DNA from: an uncultured Paracoccaceae bacterium
GTDB lineage: Bacteria > Pseudomonadota > Alphaproteobacteria > Rhodobacterales > Rhodobacteraceae
Direction of reading: 5' to 3'
DNA: 64,000 nt
Assembly: GCA_947495295.1 (NCBI GenBank)
Contig: CANLYJ010000005.1
Location: forward strand, 1-64,000
A program made the position numbers and the translations under genes. The notes under the pieces are model-generated. The model was not told the origin of the DNA, searched no databases, and saw only the letters and a list, made by a program, of their open reading frames with translations. Positions 36,412-45,720 of this stretch are shown in pieces (the first letter of the stretch is position 1; every line of letters starts with the position of its first letter).

Positions 36412-37460
36412 TCCCAAACAACTTTTTTGTCTGAAACCGGATAACACTGACAGGTCAGGACATATCCCTGCTCAACCTCGTAATCTTCCAATGCATGGTT
36501 GGCGATCATCTCAACCTCGCCTTCCACCACTTTCGCCTTGCAGGTCGAACAGACACCCGCCTTACAGGCATGTGGCGCATCCAGATTGTCTTGCAACGCA
36601 GCATCAAGCAAGCTGGTACCTTGCGGAATGACGAGCGGGCGCGTTTCACCCGATATGATGACACGTCCGGCAACGCCGTGGTTATCAACCGTTGTCACTT
36701 TCATAGGCTTAGACAAGCGGCCCGGCTGTTGGCTTGCAAACAACTCAAACCGAATTTGATCCCGCGCCAGCCCATGCGCCTGTAAACTATCCCTGACCAC
36801 ATGCATCATCGGCTCCGGGCCGCAGATATACGCCTTTGTGACACTGGACAGGTCGATCCAATGCGCAAAAAGTGCAGCACATTTATCGGCGTCGATCCGA
36901 CCCCGAAACAGATCAATGCCGTGCGGGTCATCAGACAGAATATGGATCAGGGTTAGCCGATCCATATACCGGTTTTTCAGGTCTTCCAGTTCCTCACGAA
37001 ACATGACCGTGTTCGGGTTACGGTTAGCATAGACTAGCGTCGCTTGCGCCGTCGTATCCGCCGCCAGTACCGCGCGCAGAATAGATAAGATCGGCGTGAT
37101 CCCGGACCCGGCAGCGAAGGCGAGGTGATGTGCATGACCCGTATCGGCCGATCCAAAGAAGTTCCCCATCGGCGGCATCGCCTCGATCACATCACCAACC
37201 GCCAAATCCGTATTGGCCCAACTTGAAAAGGCACCGCCATCCACATGTTTGATACCCACCTGCAAAATACCATCATCTGGGGCCGCACAGATCGAATAGG
37301 ACCGGCGCAGTTCCTGCCCGTCAAAATCGCGGCGAAAGGTCAGGTATTGGCCTTGGGTAAATACAAAATCCTGCGGGCTATCCGGTATCAGCGTGACAAC
37401 CACGGCATCGCGGGTAGTCCTCTGAATATCGGTGACGGTCAGTGGATGAAAATGGGCCAT
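36390..37460 (-). CDS. paaE: Phenylacetyl-CoA epoxidase reductase subunit PaaE
   Basis: A 356-residue iron-sulfur flavoprotein, the same length as E. coli PaaE. An N-terminal FAD domain (RRSYSICAAP), an NAD domain (FAAGSGITPILS) and a C-terminal 2Fe-2S ferredoxin domain (CKAGVCSTCKAKV plus a later Cys) follow in order. It passes electrons from NADPH to the PaaAC di-iron centre. The ATG at 37460 is chosen by family length. It is the last gene of paaJABCDE. Confidence 0.95.
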   Translation of the reverse strand: MAHFHPLTVTDIQRTTRDAVVVTLIPDSPQDFVFTQGQYLTFRRDFDGQELRRSYSICAAPDDGILQVGIKHVDGGAFSSWANTDLAVGDVIEAMPPMGNFFGSADTGHAHHLAFAAGSGITPILSILRAVLAADTTAQATLVYANRNPNTVMFREELEDLKNRYMDRLTLIHILSDDPHGIDLFRGRIDADKCAALFAHWIDLSSVTKAYICGPEPMMHVVRDSLQAHGLARDQIRFELFASQQPGRLSKPMKVTTVDNHGVAGRVIISGETRPLVIPQGTSLLDAALQDNLDAPHACKAGVCSTCKAKVVEGEVEMIANHALEDYEVEQGYVLTCQCYPVSDKKVVWDYDASGH

Positions 37461-37470
37461 GCGCACCCTT

Positions 37471-37938
37471 TCAGATACATTTGAAATAATCGAACGGCTC
37501 CAGACAGGACTGGCACCGCCACTGCGCCTTGCAGGGGGCGGAACCGAACTGGCTAATCTTTTCGACCGCATCAGACTGGCAGCGGGGACAACGGGCAGGG
37601 CCACCTGCGGGCTGGGGCGGGGCAATGCCGTAACCTTCCAATCGGGCGCGACCCTTGTCCGACAACCAATCCGTTGTCCAGGCCGGGGCAATCTTGGTCT
37701 CCAACTGCAAATCTGTGACACCCTGCTTGGCCAGCGCAGTTTCAATATCCATCGCGATAATCGCCATGGCGGGGCAACCCGAATAGGTCGGGGTAATGGT
37801 CACCCTGACCTGATCACCGGCCACATCCACCCCACGCACAACGCCAAGATCAACAATGGATATCACTGGGATTTCCGGGTCCGGTACATCCTCCAACCAA
37901 GTCCAAACCTGCGCCTCGGTGATTGTCTGTAGCGCCAT
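37471..37938 (-). CDS. paaD: Phenylacetyl-CoA epoxidase assembly subunit PaaD
   Basis: A 155-residue DUF59 (MIP18-type) protein with a C-terminal zinc-ribbon-like cysteine set (CPRCQS and CQSCLEPFDYFKC). The DUF59 core TYSGCPAM is present. PaaD is needed for maturation of the epoxidase, probably in cluster or metal insertion. The ATG at 37938 overlaps the paaC stop (TAATG). It lies ten bases upstream of paaE. Confidence 0.93.
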   Translation of the reverse strand: MALQTITEAQVWTWLEDVPDPEIPVISIVDLGVVRGVDVAGDQVRVTITPTYSGCPAMAIIAMDIETALAKQGVTDLQLETKIAPAWTTDWLSDKGRARLEGYGIAPPQPAGGPARCPRCQSDAVEKISQFGSAPCKAQWRCQSCLEPFDYFKCI

Positions 37939-38693
37939 TACCAAACCGCACCGGGGTATGACCGCTGCAAAACCTGCATCACCGCCAGCATATGACCCAG
38001 ATGTTCGGTATGGCGCGCACCGGTGCGGCCACCTGAATGGGCAAAATCACTTTCGGGCAGCTTCAGACATGCCGCCTTTGCCGTATCCTCCACCGTCGTC
38101 GCCCAAGCCGGGCGCAGGCTGGACGGTAACGGGGCGATGGAGCCATCCGCCATGGCGCTGTCCGTCTCGTCATCGGCAAACAACTCACCCGAATAAGGCC
38201 ACAGATAATCCAGCGCGGCCTGCATCCGCGCATTGCTGTCTGCCGTCCCATCGCCCAGCGCAACAACCGTCTCCGCCGACCGGTCCAGATGATAGGTCGC
38301 TTCCTTCAAGGACTTTGCGGCAATTTCAGCGACCCGAGGATCGGCAGATGTCTGCAACGCCGTCAACCAAGGAACCTGAAATGCATCAAAAAGGAACTGA
38401 CGCATCAGGGTGCGGCCAAAATCCTCATTCGGGACCTCAAGCATCAGCAGGTTACGAAAATCATAGGCGTCGCGCAAATAGGCCAGATCATTCGCCGACC
38501 GGCCAGTATCTTCAACCTCCGCTGCATAACCCAGCCACAACTGGGTCTGACCAATCAGATCCAGCGCTGTATTGGTCAGCGCGATATCCTCTTCCAGCGC
38601 CGGGGCAAGACCGCACCACTCAGATGTGCGATGACCCAGAACCAGCGCGTTGTCCCCCTGCCGCAATAGAAATTCAAACAGCGGCTGCATCAC
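37938..38693 (-). CDS. paaC: Phenylacetyl-CoA epoxidase structural subunit PaaC
   Basis: A 251-residue ferritin-like helical protein, the non-catalytic partner of PaaA. Typical segments are DNALVLGHRTSEW near the N-terminus and DRSAETVVALGDGT in the middle. It lacks the full di-iron ligand set, as is normal for PaaC, and forms the PaaAC core. It overlaps paaB by four bases and paaD by one. Confidence 0.94.
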   Translation of the reverse strand: MMQPLFEFLLRQGDNALVLGHRTSEWCGLAPALEEDIALTNTALDLIGQTQLWLGYAAEVEDTGRSANDLAYLRDAYDFRNLLMLEVPNEDFGRTLMRQFLFDAFQVPWLTALQTSADPRVAEIAAKSLKEATYHLDRSAETVVALGDGTADSNARMQAALDYLWPYSGELFADDETDSAMADGSIAPLPSSLRPAWATTVEDTAKAACLKLPESDFAHSGGRTGARHTEHLGHMLAVMQVLQRSYPGAVW

Positions 38694-38977
38694 ATTTTGC
38701 CCGCGTCATCGGGGATGTCGTAAAATGTAGGATGACGATACACTTTATCACGCGCTGGATCATACATCGGACCCTTTTCCGACGGGCTGGATGCTGCGAT
38801 ATCTGCCGCCTCAACAACCCAGATGCTCACACCCTCATTGCGGCGCGTATAAACATCGCGGGCATTTTTGATGGCATGTTCCGCATCCACCGCATGAAGC
38901 GATCCGACATGGCGGTGGCTCATCCCATGCTGACCGCGGATAAACACTTCCCACAAAGGCCATTCTTTGCTGCTCAT
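38690..38977 (-). CDS. paaB: Phenylacetyl-CoA epoxidase subunit PaaB
   Basis: A 95-residue protein, the same length as E. coli PaaB. PLWEVFIRGQHGMSHRHVGSLHA is the family signature; it bridges PaaAC dimers in the epoxidase. I chose the ATG at 38977 because GGAG (shared with the paaA stop) then lies seven bases upstream. The paaA stop is four bases before it, and the gene overlaps paaC. Confidence 0.94.
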   Translation of the reverse strand: MSSKEWPLWEVFIRGQHGMSHRHVGSLHAVDAEHAIKNARDVYTRRNEGVSIWVVEAADIAASSPSEKGPMYDPARDKVYRHPTFYDIPDDAGKM

Positions 38978-38981
38978 CATC

Positions 38982-39974
38982 TCACTCCGCCGCCTGTTTG
39001 CGCGCGGCTTTCTTTTCCGCATGGGCAACCATCGCCTCGCGCACCCATGCACCATCGTCCCAGGCCTTCTGTCGGGCGTTCAACCGGTCCACATTGCAGG
39101 GGCCATTGCCCGAAATCACCTCGAAAAACTCGGCCCAATCCGGCTCTGTGAAATCGTAATGGCCAGTGTCTTCATTCCATTGCAGATCGTCATCCGGGAT
39201 GGTCAAACCCAGATATTCGGCCTGCGGCACCGTCTCATCCACGAATTTCTGCCGCAGCTCGTCATTGGTGTTCATCTTGATCCGCCAGGCCATGGATTGG
39301 GCGGAATGCACGCTGTCCTTGTCGGACGGACCAAACATCATCAGGGCAGGATACCAGAATCGATTCAGGGCATCCTGCGCCATCCGTTTTTGATCTGCGG
39401 TGCCGTTCACCATCGCCATCATGATGTGAAAACCCTGGCGCTGGTGAAAGCTTTCTTCCTTGCAGATACGCACCATCGCCCTGGCATAAGGGCCGTAAGA
39501 TGTGCGCTGTAACGGGACCTGGTTCATGATCGCTGCCCCATCCACCAGCCAGCCGACCGCGCCCATATCGGCCCATGTCAGGGTGGGATAGTTGAAGATG
39601 GATGAATACTTCATCCGCCCATCCAGCAGCATTTCTGTCATCTCATCGCGGCTCACACCCAAGGTTTCTGCCGCGCAGTAAAGGTACAGGCCATGACCCG
39701 CCTCATCCTGAACCTTGGCCAACAGGTTGGCCTTGCGCTCCAGCGTGGGGGCACGGGTAATCCAGTTGCCTTCGGGCAATTGGCCAACAATCTCGGAATG
39801 GGCGTGCTGCCCGATCTGACGGATCAGATTACGGCGATAGCCGTCGGGCATATAGTCCTTCGGCTCGATCTTTTCGCCCGCATCAATGCGGTCCTGAAAG
39901 GCACGGTCTTCGAACGACATATCTTCGCGTGCGACCAATCCCTTGCCTGTCGACTTCACCATCTGTGCGTACAT
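38982..39974 (-). CDS. paaA: Phenylacetyl-CoA epoxidase catalytic subunit PaaA
   Basis: A 330-residue di-iron oxygenase subunit. The EDEAGH-type motif appears as [13 protein letters not shown], with a second ExxH in [12 protein letters not shown]; together they hold the iron pair. It inserts one oxygen atom into the aromatic ring of phenylacetyl-CoA. It lies 12 bases downstream of paaJ and is followed immediately by paaB. Confidence 0.96.
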   Translation of the reverse strand: MYAQMVKSTGKGLVAREDMSFEDRAFQDRIDAGEKIEPKDYMPDGYRRNLIRQIGQHAHSEIVGQLPEGNWITRAPTLERKANLLAKVQDEAGHGLYLYCAAETLGVSRDEMTEMLLDGRMKYSSIFNYPTLTWADMGAVGWLVDGAAIMNQVPLQRTSYGPYARAMVRICKEESFHQRQGFHIMMAMVNGTADQKRMAQDALNRFWYPALMMFGPSDKDSVHSAQSMAWRIKMNTNDELRQKFVDETVPQAEYLGLTIPDDDLQWNEDTGHYDFTEPDWAEFFEVISGNGPCNVDRLNARQKAWDDGAWVREAMVAHAEKKAARKQAAE

Positions 39975-39986
39975 CGTTTCCTCCGT

Positions 39987-41183
39987 TCAGACCCGTTCAA
40001 GGATCATCGCAACACCCTGACCGACACCGACGCACATGGTACACAACGCATAACGCCCGCCGGTCCGTTTCAGTTCATAGGCCGCTGTTATCACCAGCCG
40101 GGCACCCGACATTCCCAAAGGATGGCCCAGCGCAATGGCACCGCCATTCGGGTTCACATGGGCCGCATCGTCAGGCAGGCCAAGTTCGCGCATGACCGCT
40201 AGGCTTTGTGCGGCAAATGCTTCGTTCAGTTCGATCACATCCATCTGCTCAAGGCGCAGACCTGTCCGATCCAGCACCTGGCGCACCGCTGGAACCGGCC
40301 CAATGCCCATAACGCGCGGCGCCACACCAGCAGCGGCCATGCCCACTACTCGCGCCAAAGGCGCGTGGGCTTTTGCTGCAGCGTCATCGCCCAGCAACAA
40401 TGCAGCTGCGCCATCATTGACGCCGGACGCATTGCCCGCTGTCACCGACTTGTCCGGCCCATTCAGTGGCCGCAGTGCCGCTAGCCTGGCTATATCGGTG
40501 TCAGAACGTGGATGTTCATCTACCTTAACCGTAATCGGCTCACCTCTGCGCTGCGGAACGCTGACATGCATCAATTCATCTGCAAAAACACCTGCTGCCG
40601 CGGCTGTCGCATAGCGCGCCTGCGACCGGGCAGCAAAAGCATCCTGATCAGCGCGGGAAACACCGTAATCCTCGGCGACGTTATCGGCCGTCTCTGGCAT
40701 GGAATCGATCCCATATGCCGCCTTCATGTCGGGATTTACAAAACGCCAGCCAATCGTCGTGTCGTAAACCGTGTTGGCGCGCGAAAAGGCACCTTCCGCC
40801 TTGGGCATGACAAACGGCGCGCGGGTCATGCTTTCGACGCCGCCCGCAATAGCAAGCCGATAGTCGCCTGCCTTGATCCCACGGGCAACCATACCAACAG
40901 CATCCATGCCGGACCCGCATAAGCGATTGATCGTAGTGCCGGGCACGGTTTCGGGCAGACCTGCAAGCAAAGCGGCCATACGGGCGACGTTCCGGTTGTC
41001 TTCGCCCGCCTGATTGGCATCGCCTAGGATCACATCATCAATCGCGCCAAAATCAACGCCCGGGTTGCGGCGCATCAGCTCTGCCAGGGGCAATGCCGCC
41101 AGGTTATCAGTCCGAATGCGCGCCAACGCACCGCCAAAACGGCCAATAGGCGTCCGGACAGCATCCAGAATATAAGCTGACAT
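39987..41183 (-). CDS. paaJ: 3-oxoadipyl-CoA/3-oxo-5,6-dehydrosuberyl-CoA thiolase
   Basis: A 398-residue thiolase. The acyl-binding cysteine is in [12 protein letters not shown] (near residue 90), the His in [14 protein letters not shown] and the second catalytic Cys in [10 protein letters not shown]. PaaJ acts twice in the pathway, cleaving two β-ketoacyl-CoAs. The related PcaF of the β-ketoadipate route has the same sequence pattern; the position in front of paaA favours PaaJ. It is the first gene of the minus-strand operon. Confidence 0.9.
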   Translation of the reverse strand: MSAYILDAVRTPIGRFGGALARIRTDNLAALPLAELMRRNPGVDFGAIDDVILGDANQAGEDNRNVARMAALLAGLPETVPGTTINRLCGSGMDAVGMVARGIKAGDYRLAIAGGVESMTRAPFVMPKAEGAFSRANTVYDTTIGWRFVNPDMKAAYGIDSMPETADNVAEDYGVSRADQDAFAARSQARYATAAAAGVFADELMHVSVPQRRGEPITVKVDEHPRSDTDIARLAALRPLNGPDKSVTAGNASGVNDGAAALLLGDDAAAKAHAPLARVVGMAAAGVAPRVMGIGPVPAVRQVLDRTGLRLEQMDVIELNEAFAAQSLAVMRELGLPDDAAHVNPNGGAIALGHPLGMSGARLVITAAYELKRTGGRYALCTMCVGVGQGVAMILERV

Positions 41184-41224
41184 CAGTTCAGGGCTTTCTC
41201 GGTTACGACCTCAAAACCCTAACA

Positions 41225-41261
41225 TGTTACAATTTCATCAGTCAATTCTGTGTTTGTAACA
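41225..41261. promoter_or_regulatory. Inverted repeat upstream of paaJ
   Basis: TGTTACAA (41225-41232) and TTGTAACA (41254-41261) are perfect inverted 8-mers separated by 21 bases, 42 to 78 bases upstream of the paaJ start. Half-site centre spacing (about 29 bases) corresponds to almost three helical turns, so a regulator dimer or tetramer could bind on one face. The protein is unknown; PaaX is a candidate. Confidence 0.5.
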
Positions 41262-41299
41262 TAACAGCGCGCCATATGATCGGCTGGCGTTTCGCCAAG

Positions 41300-41851
41300 C
41301 TATCGCGGACTGCGTTTTGCCAATATCCGTTGCAGGGTACGCCGGTGCATCGACAACCGTCGGGCTGTCTCAGACACGTTGCGGTCGCACAGCTCGTAAA
41401 TCCGCTGAATATGTTCCCAACGGACCCGGTCCGCACTCATCGGGTTTTCCGGTGGCGGGGGCAACTCATCCTGCCGGGCCAGCAGGGCATTTGTGACATC
41501 CGTCGCGTCAGCAGGCTTGGCCAGATAATCTGTCGCACCAATCTTGACCGCAGCAACAGCAGTCGCGATTGCGCCATAGCCCGTCAGCACCACGATACGG
41601 CTTTCGGGGCGGCGGGCGCGCAGTTTTTCAACCACATCCAGGCCGTTTCCGTCGTCCAGACGCAAATCAACAACGGCATAGGCCGGGGGGCGCGCTGTCG
41701 CAATTGCGCTTCCAGCGGCGACTGATCCGGCCATTTCAACCTCAAAGCCACGGCGCTCCATCGCCTTGGCAAGCCTGCGTAAAAATGCCTCATCATCATC
41801 AACCAGAAGAAGGCTCTTGTCCTCGCCCAGATCCAGCGCTTCGGTGCTCAT
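41300..41851 (-). CDS. regA: Global redox response regulator RegA/ActR/PrrA
   Basis: A 183-residue response regulator. The phosphorylated aspartate is D62 (VVDLRLDDG), the switch threonine and lysine are in VLTGYG and YLAKPAD. The C-terminal Fis-like helix-turn-helix SETARRLSMHRRTLQRIL is almost invariant in the RegA/PrrA family. It controls respiration, nitrogen, hydrogen and, where present, photosynthesis genes in response to redox state. It sits with senC and divergent from regB in the standard order. Confidence 0.95.
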   Translation of the reverse strand: MSTEALDLGEDKSLLLVDDDEAFLRRLAKAMERRGFEVEMAGSVAAGSAIATARPPAYAVVDLRLDDGNGLDVVEKLRARRPESRIVVLTGYGAIATAVAAVKIGATDYLAKPADATDVTNALLARQDELPPPPENPMSADRVRWEHIQRIYELCDRNVSETARRLSMHRRTLQRILAKRSPR

Positions 41852-41910
41852 ATCTTGTCCTTTGGTGTTTCACCGCAGAACGTAGGACTGACTTGCGAAC
41901 CGTCAACTTC

Positions 41911-42528
41911 TCAGGATTGCGCGACAAAGCACGCCGTGATCTCCGCCACTTCCTCAGCAGGCGTGGGTTGCCTGAAGAACTCGACAAACCCCGCCTCTGG
42001 CAGCACCAGATAGGTAAAGGTCGAATGCTGCATCAGATAGTAGTCCGGGTCATCATCCGCCTTGGCGTAATAGGTTTTATAGGCACGGGACACGGCCGCG
42101 ATCTGCTCATCCGATCCTGTCAGGCCGATCATCTTGGGATGAAAGTTATCTGTGTAGTCACCAACAACGTCCTGCGTATCACGCGCCGGATCGATGGTAA
42201 TGAAAAGCGGAGTAACACTGACCCCCTGCTCTGCCAGAATATCAACGGCTGCCGCGTTGCGGGCCGCATCCAGCGGGCAAACATCCGGGCAGAACGTATA
42301 ACCGAAGTAGATCAACGCGGGCTCCGTAATCACATCGGCATCGGTGACGGTTTCGCCGGTTTCACTGATCAATTCAAACGGGCCGCCGATATCGGCACCA
42401 CCAACTGCTGTTGCACCACATGCGGCAGCCGTCGCGCCAAACCGGCTCATGGCAAAGACATAGGTCACACCCAGCATGGCCACCGTTACAGCCCCAGCCG
42501 TAATTGCGATTGCCTTGGACATCGTCAA
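41911..42528 (-). CDS. senC: SCO1/SenC/PrrC copper chaperone family protein
   Basis: A 205-residue membrane-anchored periplasmic thioredoxin-fold protein. One N-terminal transmembrane segment is followed by the copper-binding CPDVCPLDAARN (C-x3-C) and a histidine in LMQHSTFTYLV. It helps deliver copper to cytochrome oxidase and in PrrC form influences signalling by RegB/PrrB. It lies between regA and divergent regB, as in Rhodobacter. An odd extra cysteine occurs in AAACGATAV after the anchor. Confidence 0.93.
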   Translation of the reverse strand: MTMSKAIAITAGAVTVAMLGVTYVFAMSRFGATAAACGATAVGGADIGGPFELISETGETVTDADVITEPALIYFGYTFCPDVCPLDAARNAAAVDILAEQGVSVTPLFITIDPARDTQDVVGDYTDNFHPKMIGLTGSDEQIAAVSRAYKTYYAKADDDPDYYLMQHSTFTYLVLPEAGFVEFFRQPTPAEEVAEITACFVAQS

Positions 42529-42612
42529 ACCCCTTCGCAGAATGGTCGCATTGATCCTCTATGCCAGCCCGCCTATCAATGGTCCACCTTGCCGCACAGT
42601 ATCAGAGATCAC

Positions 42613-44025
42613 ATGTCCGTTTCCGAATTCGAGATGTTTCAGGACCAGCAGCGCAGCAACTGGGTGCGGCTGCGGACATTGGTCATGTTGCGCTGGTTCG
42701 CAGTGGCCGGACAGGCTGTCGCGCTTATCGTTGCGGTGCAGGTCTATGGATTGCAGCTAGGGGTGGGGTTTACCGCCATGGCCATCGGCGCATCCGTTGT
42801 CGCCAACCTTATCTCATTCTTCCTATACCCTGAAAACAAGCGCCTGTCAGAACGCGAGGCGTCTTTGTGGCTCGCTTTCGACATCATGCAACTCAGCGTT
42901 TTGTTGTACTTCACTGGTGGCCTGAACAACCCCTTCGCAATGCTTGTACTGGCACCAGTAACGATTGCGGCAACAGTGCTGCACCTCAGCAGCACTGTTT
43001 TACTGGGGCTACTGGCAATCCTGCTGATCACTGTGATCAGCCGGTTCAGTCTGCCCATCGAAACCGCCGAAGGGGTTATCCTTTCCCTTCCAGTGCTCTT
43101 TCAGTTCGGCTTTTGGGTAGCACTCCTGATCGGGGTTGTTTTTTTGGCCATCTACGCCCGACAGGTGACAACAGAAATGCACGCGATGGCAGAGGCGCTG
43201 GTCGCTACGCAGCTTGCCTTGGCCCGCGAACAGAAGCTGACAGATCTGGGCGGGGTCGTCGCAGCAGCAGCACACGAGCTGGGCACGCCATTGGCAACGA
43301 TTAAGTTGGTCGGCAGCGAGCTGATGGAAGAACTCGAAAATCACCCCCATCTGCTTGAAGATGCGGCACTGATCCGGGATCAGGCCGACCGATGCCGCGA
43401 CATCCTGCATTCCATGGGGCGGGTGGGCAAAGATGACCTGCACCTGCGCTATGCGCCGCTTGAAACTGTCGTGAAAGAAGCCGCAGAGCCGCATATGCAA
43501 CGGGGTTCCACGGTAAGTTTCGACATCCGTCCCGAAGACGATGCCGATCTGACGCAACCAACCATCGCGCGCAGGCCCGAGATTATCCACGGTTTGCGGA
43601 ACCTGATCCAGAACGCCGTTGATTTTGCGTCATCCCATGTTCAGGTCGATATCCGTTGGTCCAAAAATGAAATCAGTGTCCGAATTTCTGATGACGGTCC
43701 CGGCTTTCCACCATCCGTCATCGGCCGGATTGGTGACCCTTATGTCAAACGCAGGCGCGCAAGCGAAGATCGGGCACGCAGACCGGGCTATCAAGGCATG
43801 GGGCTGGGGCTGTTCATTGCCAAAACGCTCCTTGAACGATCGGGCGCCAAGCTGACATTCTCCAACCGTCGGCGGCACGGGCACGCCAGTTGGACAGGGC
43901 AAGCCACCGGCAGCGCAGTTGTGAACGTGCGGTGGCCACTATCTGTACTTCCCAAGGTTGATGACCGTGGCGATGGCGGCTTGGGTGAAAACGTCCCGCT
44001 GGATCCATGGCCCAACGCCACTTAA
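42613..44025 (+). CDS. regB: Redox sensor histidine kinase RegB/PrrB/ActS
   Basis: A 470-residue sensor kinase with six hydrophobic segments (residues 20-185). The quinone-sensing heptapeptide GGLNNPF is at residues 102-108. The phospho-accepting histidine is H221 in AAHELGTPLATIK. The redox-active cysteine C261 (ADRCRDILHSM) matches R. capsulatus C265. ATPase motifs NAV, DDGPGFPP and GMGLGLFIAKTLLERSGA complete the kinase. I chose the ATG at 42613; the long upstream frame is antisense to regA and senC. Confidence 0.96.
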   Translation: MSVSEFEMFQDQQRSNWVRLRTLVMLRWFAVAGQAVALIVAVQVYGLQLGVGFTAMAIGASVVANLISFFLYPENKRLSEREASLWLAFDIMQLSVLLYFTGGLNNPFAMLVLAPVTIAATVLHLSSTVLLGLLAILLITVISRFSLPIETAEGVILSLPVLFQFGFWVALLIGVVFLAIYARQVTTEMHAMAEALVATQLALAREQKLTDLGGVVAAAAHELGTPLATIKLVGSELMEELENHPHLLEDAALIRDQADRCRDILHSMGRVGKDDLHLRYAPLETVVKEAAEPHMQRGSTVSFDIRPEDDADLTQPTIARRPEIIHGLRNLIQNAVDFASSHVQVDIRWSKNEISVRISDDGPGFPPSVIGRIGDPYVKRRRASEDRARRPGYQGMGLGLFIAKTLLERSGAKLTFSNRRRHGHASWTGQATGSAVVNVRWPLSVLPKVDDRGDGGLGENVPLDPWPNAT

Positions 44026-44084
44026 CCTGACATTAACCTTCCTCTTCGATTGTCCGTGGCAGAGAGGCTAGGGGAAGTTAAGAT

Positions 44085-45680
44085 ATGCTAATGGGTTGGT
44101 TCGATTTCTTTATTGTCGCAACAACAGCGGTTTTTGGGGCCGGTATTGTCGTCATAGTCGTCCAAAAAATTGAACAGCGCATCAAGCCATCGAAACCTCC
44201 TGTTACAGCACCAGAAAGCGATGCGGCGTTTCTTTTTGAATCGGGGATCATGCTGGATGCCACGCCCGATGCAATGGCGATGATAACGCCGCATCTGGGT
44301 CAGATGTCGGAATATGATGCGGCGCTTCACGTTCTTGGGGGTCGCTTTGCCGGATTTCGCGAAGCACTGACCGACGACGATGTCACATCACAACGGATCG
44401 ATGATGAAGCGGGCAAAGGACTCTTTGTTGAGATTGAAAAAGACGCGAACAGATTGCGGATCAGCGTCCATGGCAACCGGCAGCGGATAACCGGTGGCAC
44501 GGTTGACATTATCGAACGCGACATTCGTCTGTCAGAGCTGATGATGCTGCGCGACCTCACGCAGCACACGCCACAACTCATCTGGCAAGAGGATCTTTCC
44601 GGTAAACTGCTCTGGGCGAACCACGCCTATCTGTCGTTCTGCGACAAGTTGCGCGACGATGACAGCGCAGATCAGACAATATGGCCCAACAAACCACTGA
44701 TCGCTGACTTGCACGAAAACAACATCAGCAAAGCGCCCTCGCTGCGCCGTGTTTCAGTGCCCCTGCAGAAACAAAAGGCCGAACAATGGTTCGATGTCAC
44801 CAGCGTCCGCCGCGCGGATAGCCTGCTGCATTTTGCCAATGATGCGAACGCAATCGTGCGGGCCGATCAGGAACGGCGCAATTTCGTGCAAACCCTCTCC
44901 AAGACATTTGCACAACTATCCATCGGTCTGGCCATCTTTGATAAACGGCGGCAGCTCGCCATGTTCAACCCGGCCTTGCTGGATATGACAAACCTGCCGA
45001 TCCAGTTCCTCAGCGCGCGACCAACGGTTGATGCGGTTCTGGATCGGCTGCGGGAATCCCGGATGCTGCCGGAGCCTAAGAATTACACATCTTGGCGCGA
45101 TCAATTCACAGCGCTGGAACAGGCCGCCAAGGATGGCAGCTATACCGAAGTGTGGAACCTGCCCGACGGGCAAACCTACCGCGTGACCGGACGACCACAT
45201 CCTGATGGGGCCTTTGCCTTCCTGTTCGAAGATATAAGCGCCGAGGTTTCGCTGACGCGTCGTTTTCGGTCCGACATCGAAACGGGGCAGGCGGTGCTGG
45301 ATACGCTTCCAGATGCGATTGCGGTTTTCTCAAGCTCGGGCACATTGATCATGTCAAACCGGGCCTATTCGGAACTTTGGGGGCCGGTCAGCGACGAACG
45401 TATCCAGCAATACGAGGTGCAGTCAGCGATCCGAACCTGGCAAAACCGTTGCACCCCAACAAAAATGTGGGGCGAATTGCGCAAGTTCATCCATCTTGTC
45501 GGACCACGCAAACCCTGGTCGGATAATGCCCTGCTGGATGACGGGCGCCAGATCAATTGCGAAGCAAACCCCATTGCCGGCGGGATGACGATGGTGAAAT
45601 TCGCGATCTCGTCACCCAAACACCCTATCATCCACAAGCTGACGCAACATGATCCGGCATTGCTCGCAGCCAAACGCTGA
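44085..45680 (+). CDS. PAS-domain protein without a recognisable output domain
   Basis: A 531-residue protein with one N-terminal membrane segment (about residues 7-27) and three PAS-like regions: LRDLTQHTPQLIWQEDLSG, LSIGLAIFDKRRQLAMFNPA and LPDAIAVFSSSGTLIMSNRA. I find no histidine-kinase, GGDEF or EAL domain in the C-terminal 100 residues. GGGGAAG precedes the ATG. It follows regB and is upstream of tsaE. In related bacteria longer homologues exist in this place; whether this one signals through a partner is unknown. Confidence 0.75.
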   Translation: MLMGWFDFFIVATTAVFGAGIVVIVVQKIEQRIKPSKPPVTAPESDAAFLFESGIMLDATPDAMAMITPHLGQMSEYDAALHVLGGRFAGFREALTDDDVTSQRIDDEAGKGLFVEIEKDANRLRISVHGNRQRITGGTVDIIERDIRLSELMMLRDLTQHTPQLIWQEDLSGKLLWANHAYLSFCDKLRDDDSADQTIWPNKPLIADLHENNISKAPSLRRVSVPLQKQKAEQWFDVTSVRRADSLLHFANDANAIVRADQERRNFVQTLSKTFAQLSIGLAIFDKRRQLAMFNPALLDMTNLPIQFLSARPTVDAVLDRLRESRMLPEPKNYTSWRDQFTALEQAAKDGSYTEVWNLPDGQTYRVTGRPHPDGAFAFLFEDISAEVSLTRRFRSDIETGQAVLDTLPDAIAVFSSSGTLIMSNRAYSELWGPVSDERIQQYEVQSAIRTWQNRCTPTKMWGELRKFIHLVGPRKPWSDNALLDDGRQINCEANPIAGGMTMVKFAISSPKHPIIHKLTQHDPALLAAKR

Positions 45681-45720
45681 ATTTGCTTGCAGGTGTCACG
45701 GCAGGCCATAGTCTTCGGGC

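Noticed and set aside
37856-39151. Plus-strand frame of 431 codons
   Set aside because: Fully antisense to paaD, paaC, paaB and the end of paaA, all intact. Proline- and histidine-rich shadow.
41569-42612. N-terminal extension of regB by 348 codons
   Set aside because: The extension is antisense to regA and senC; the family start fits ATG 42613.
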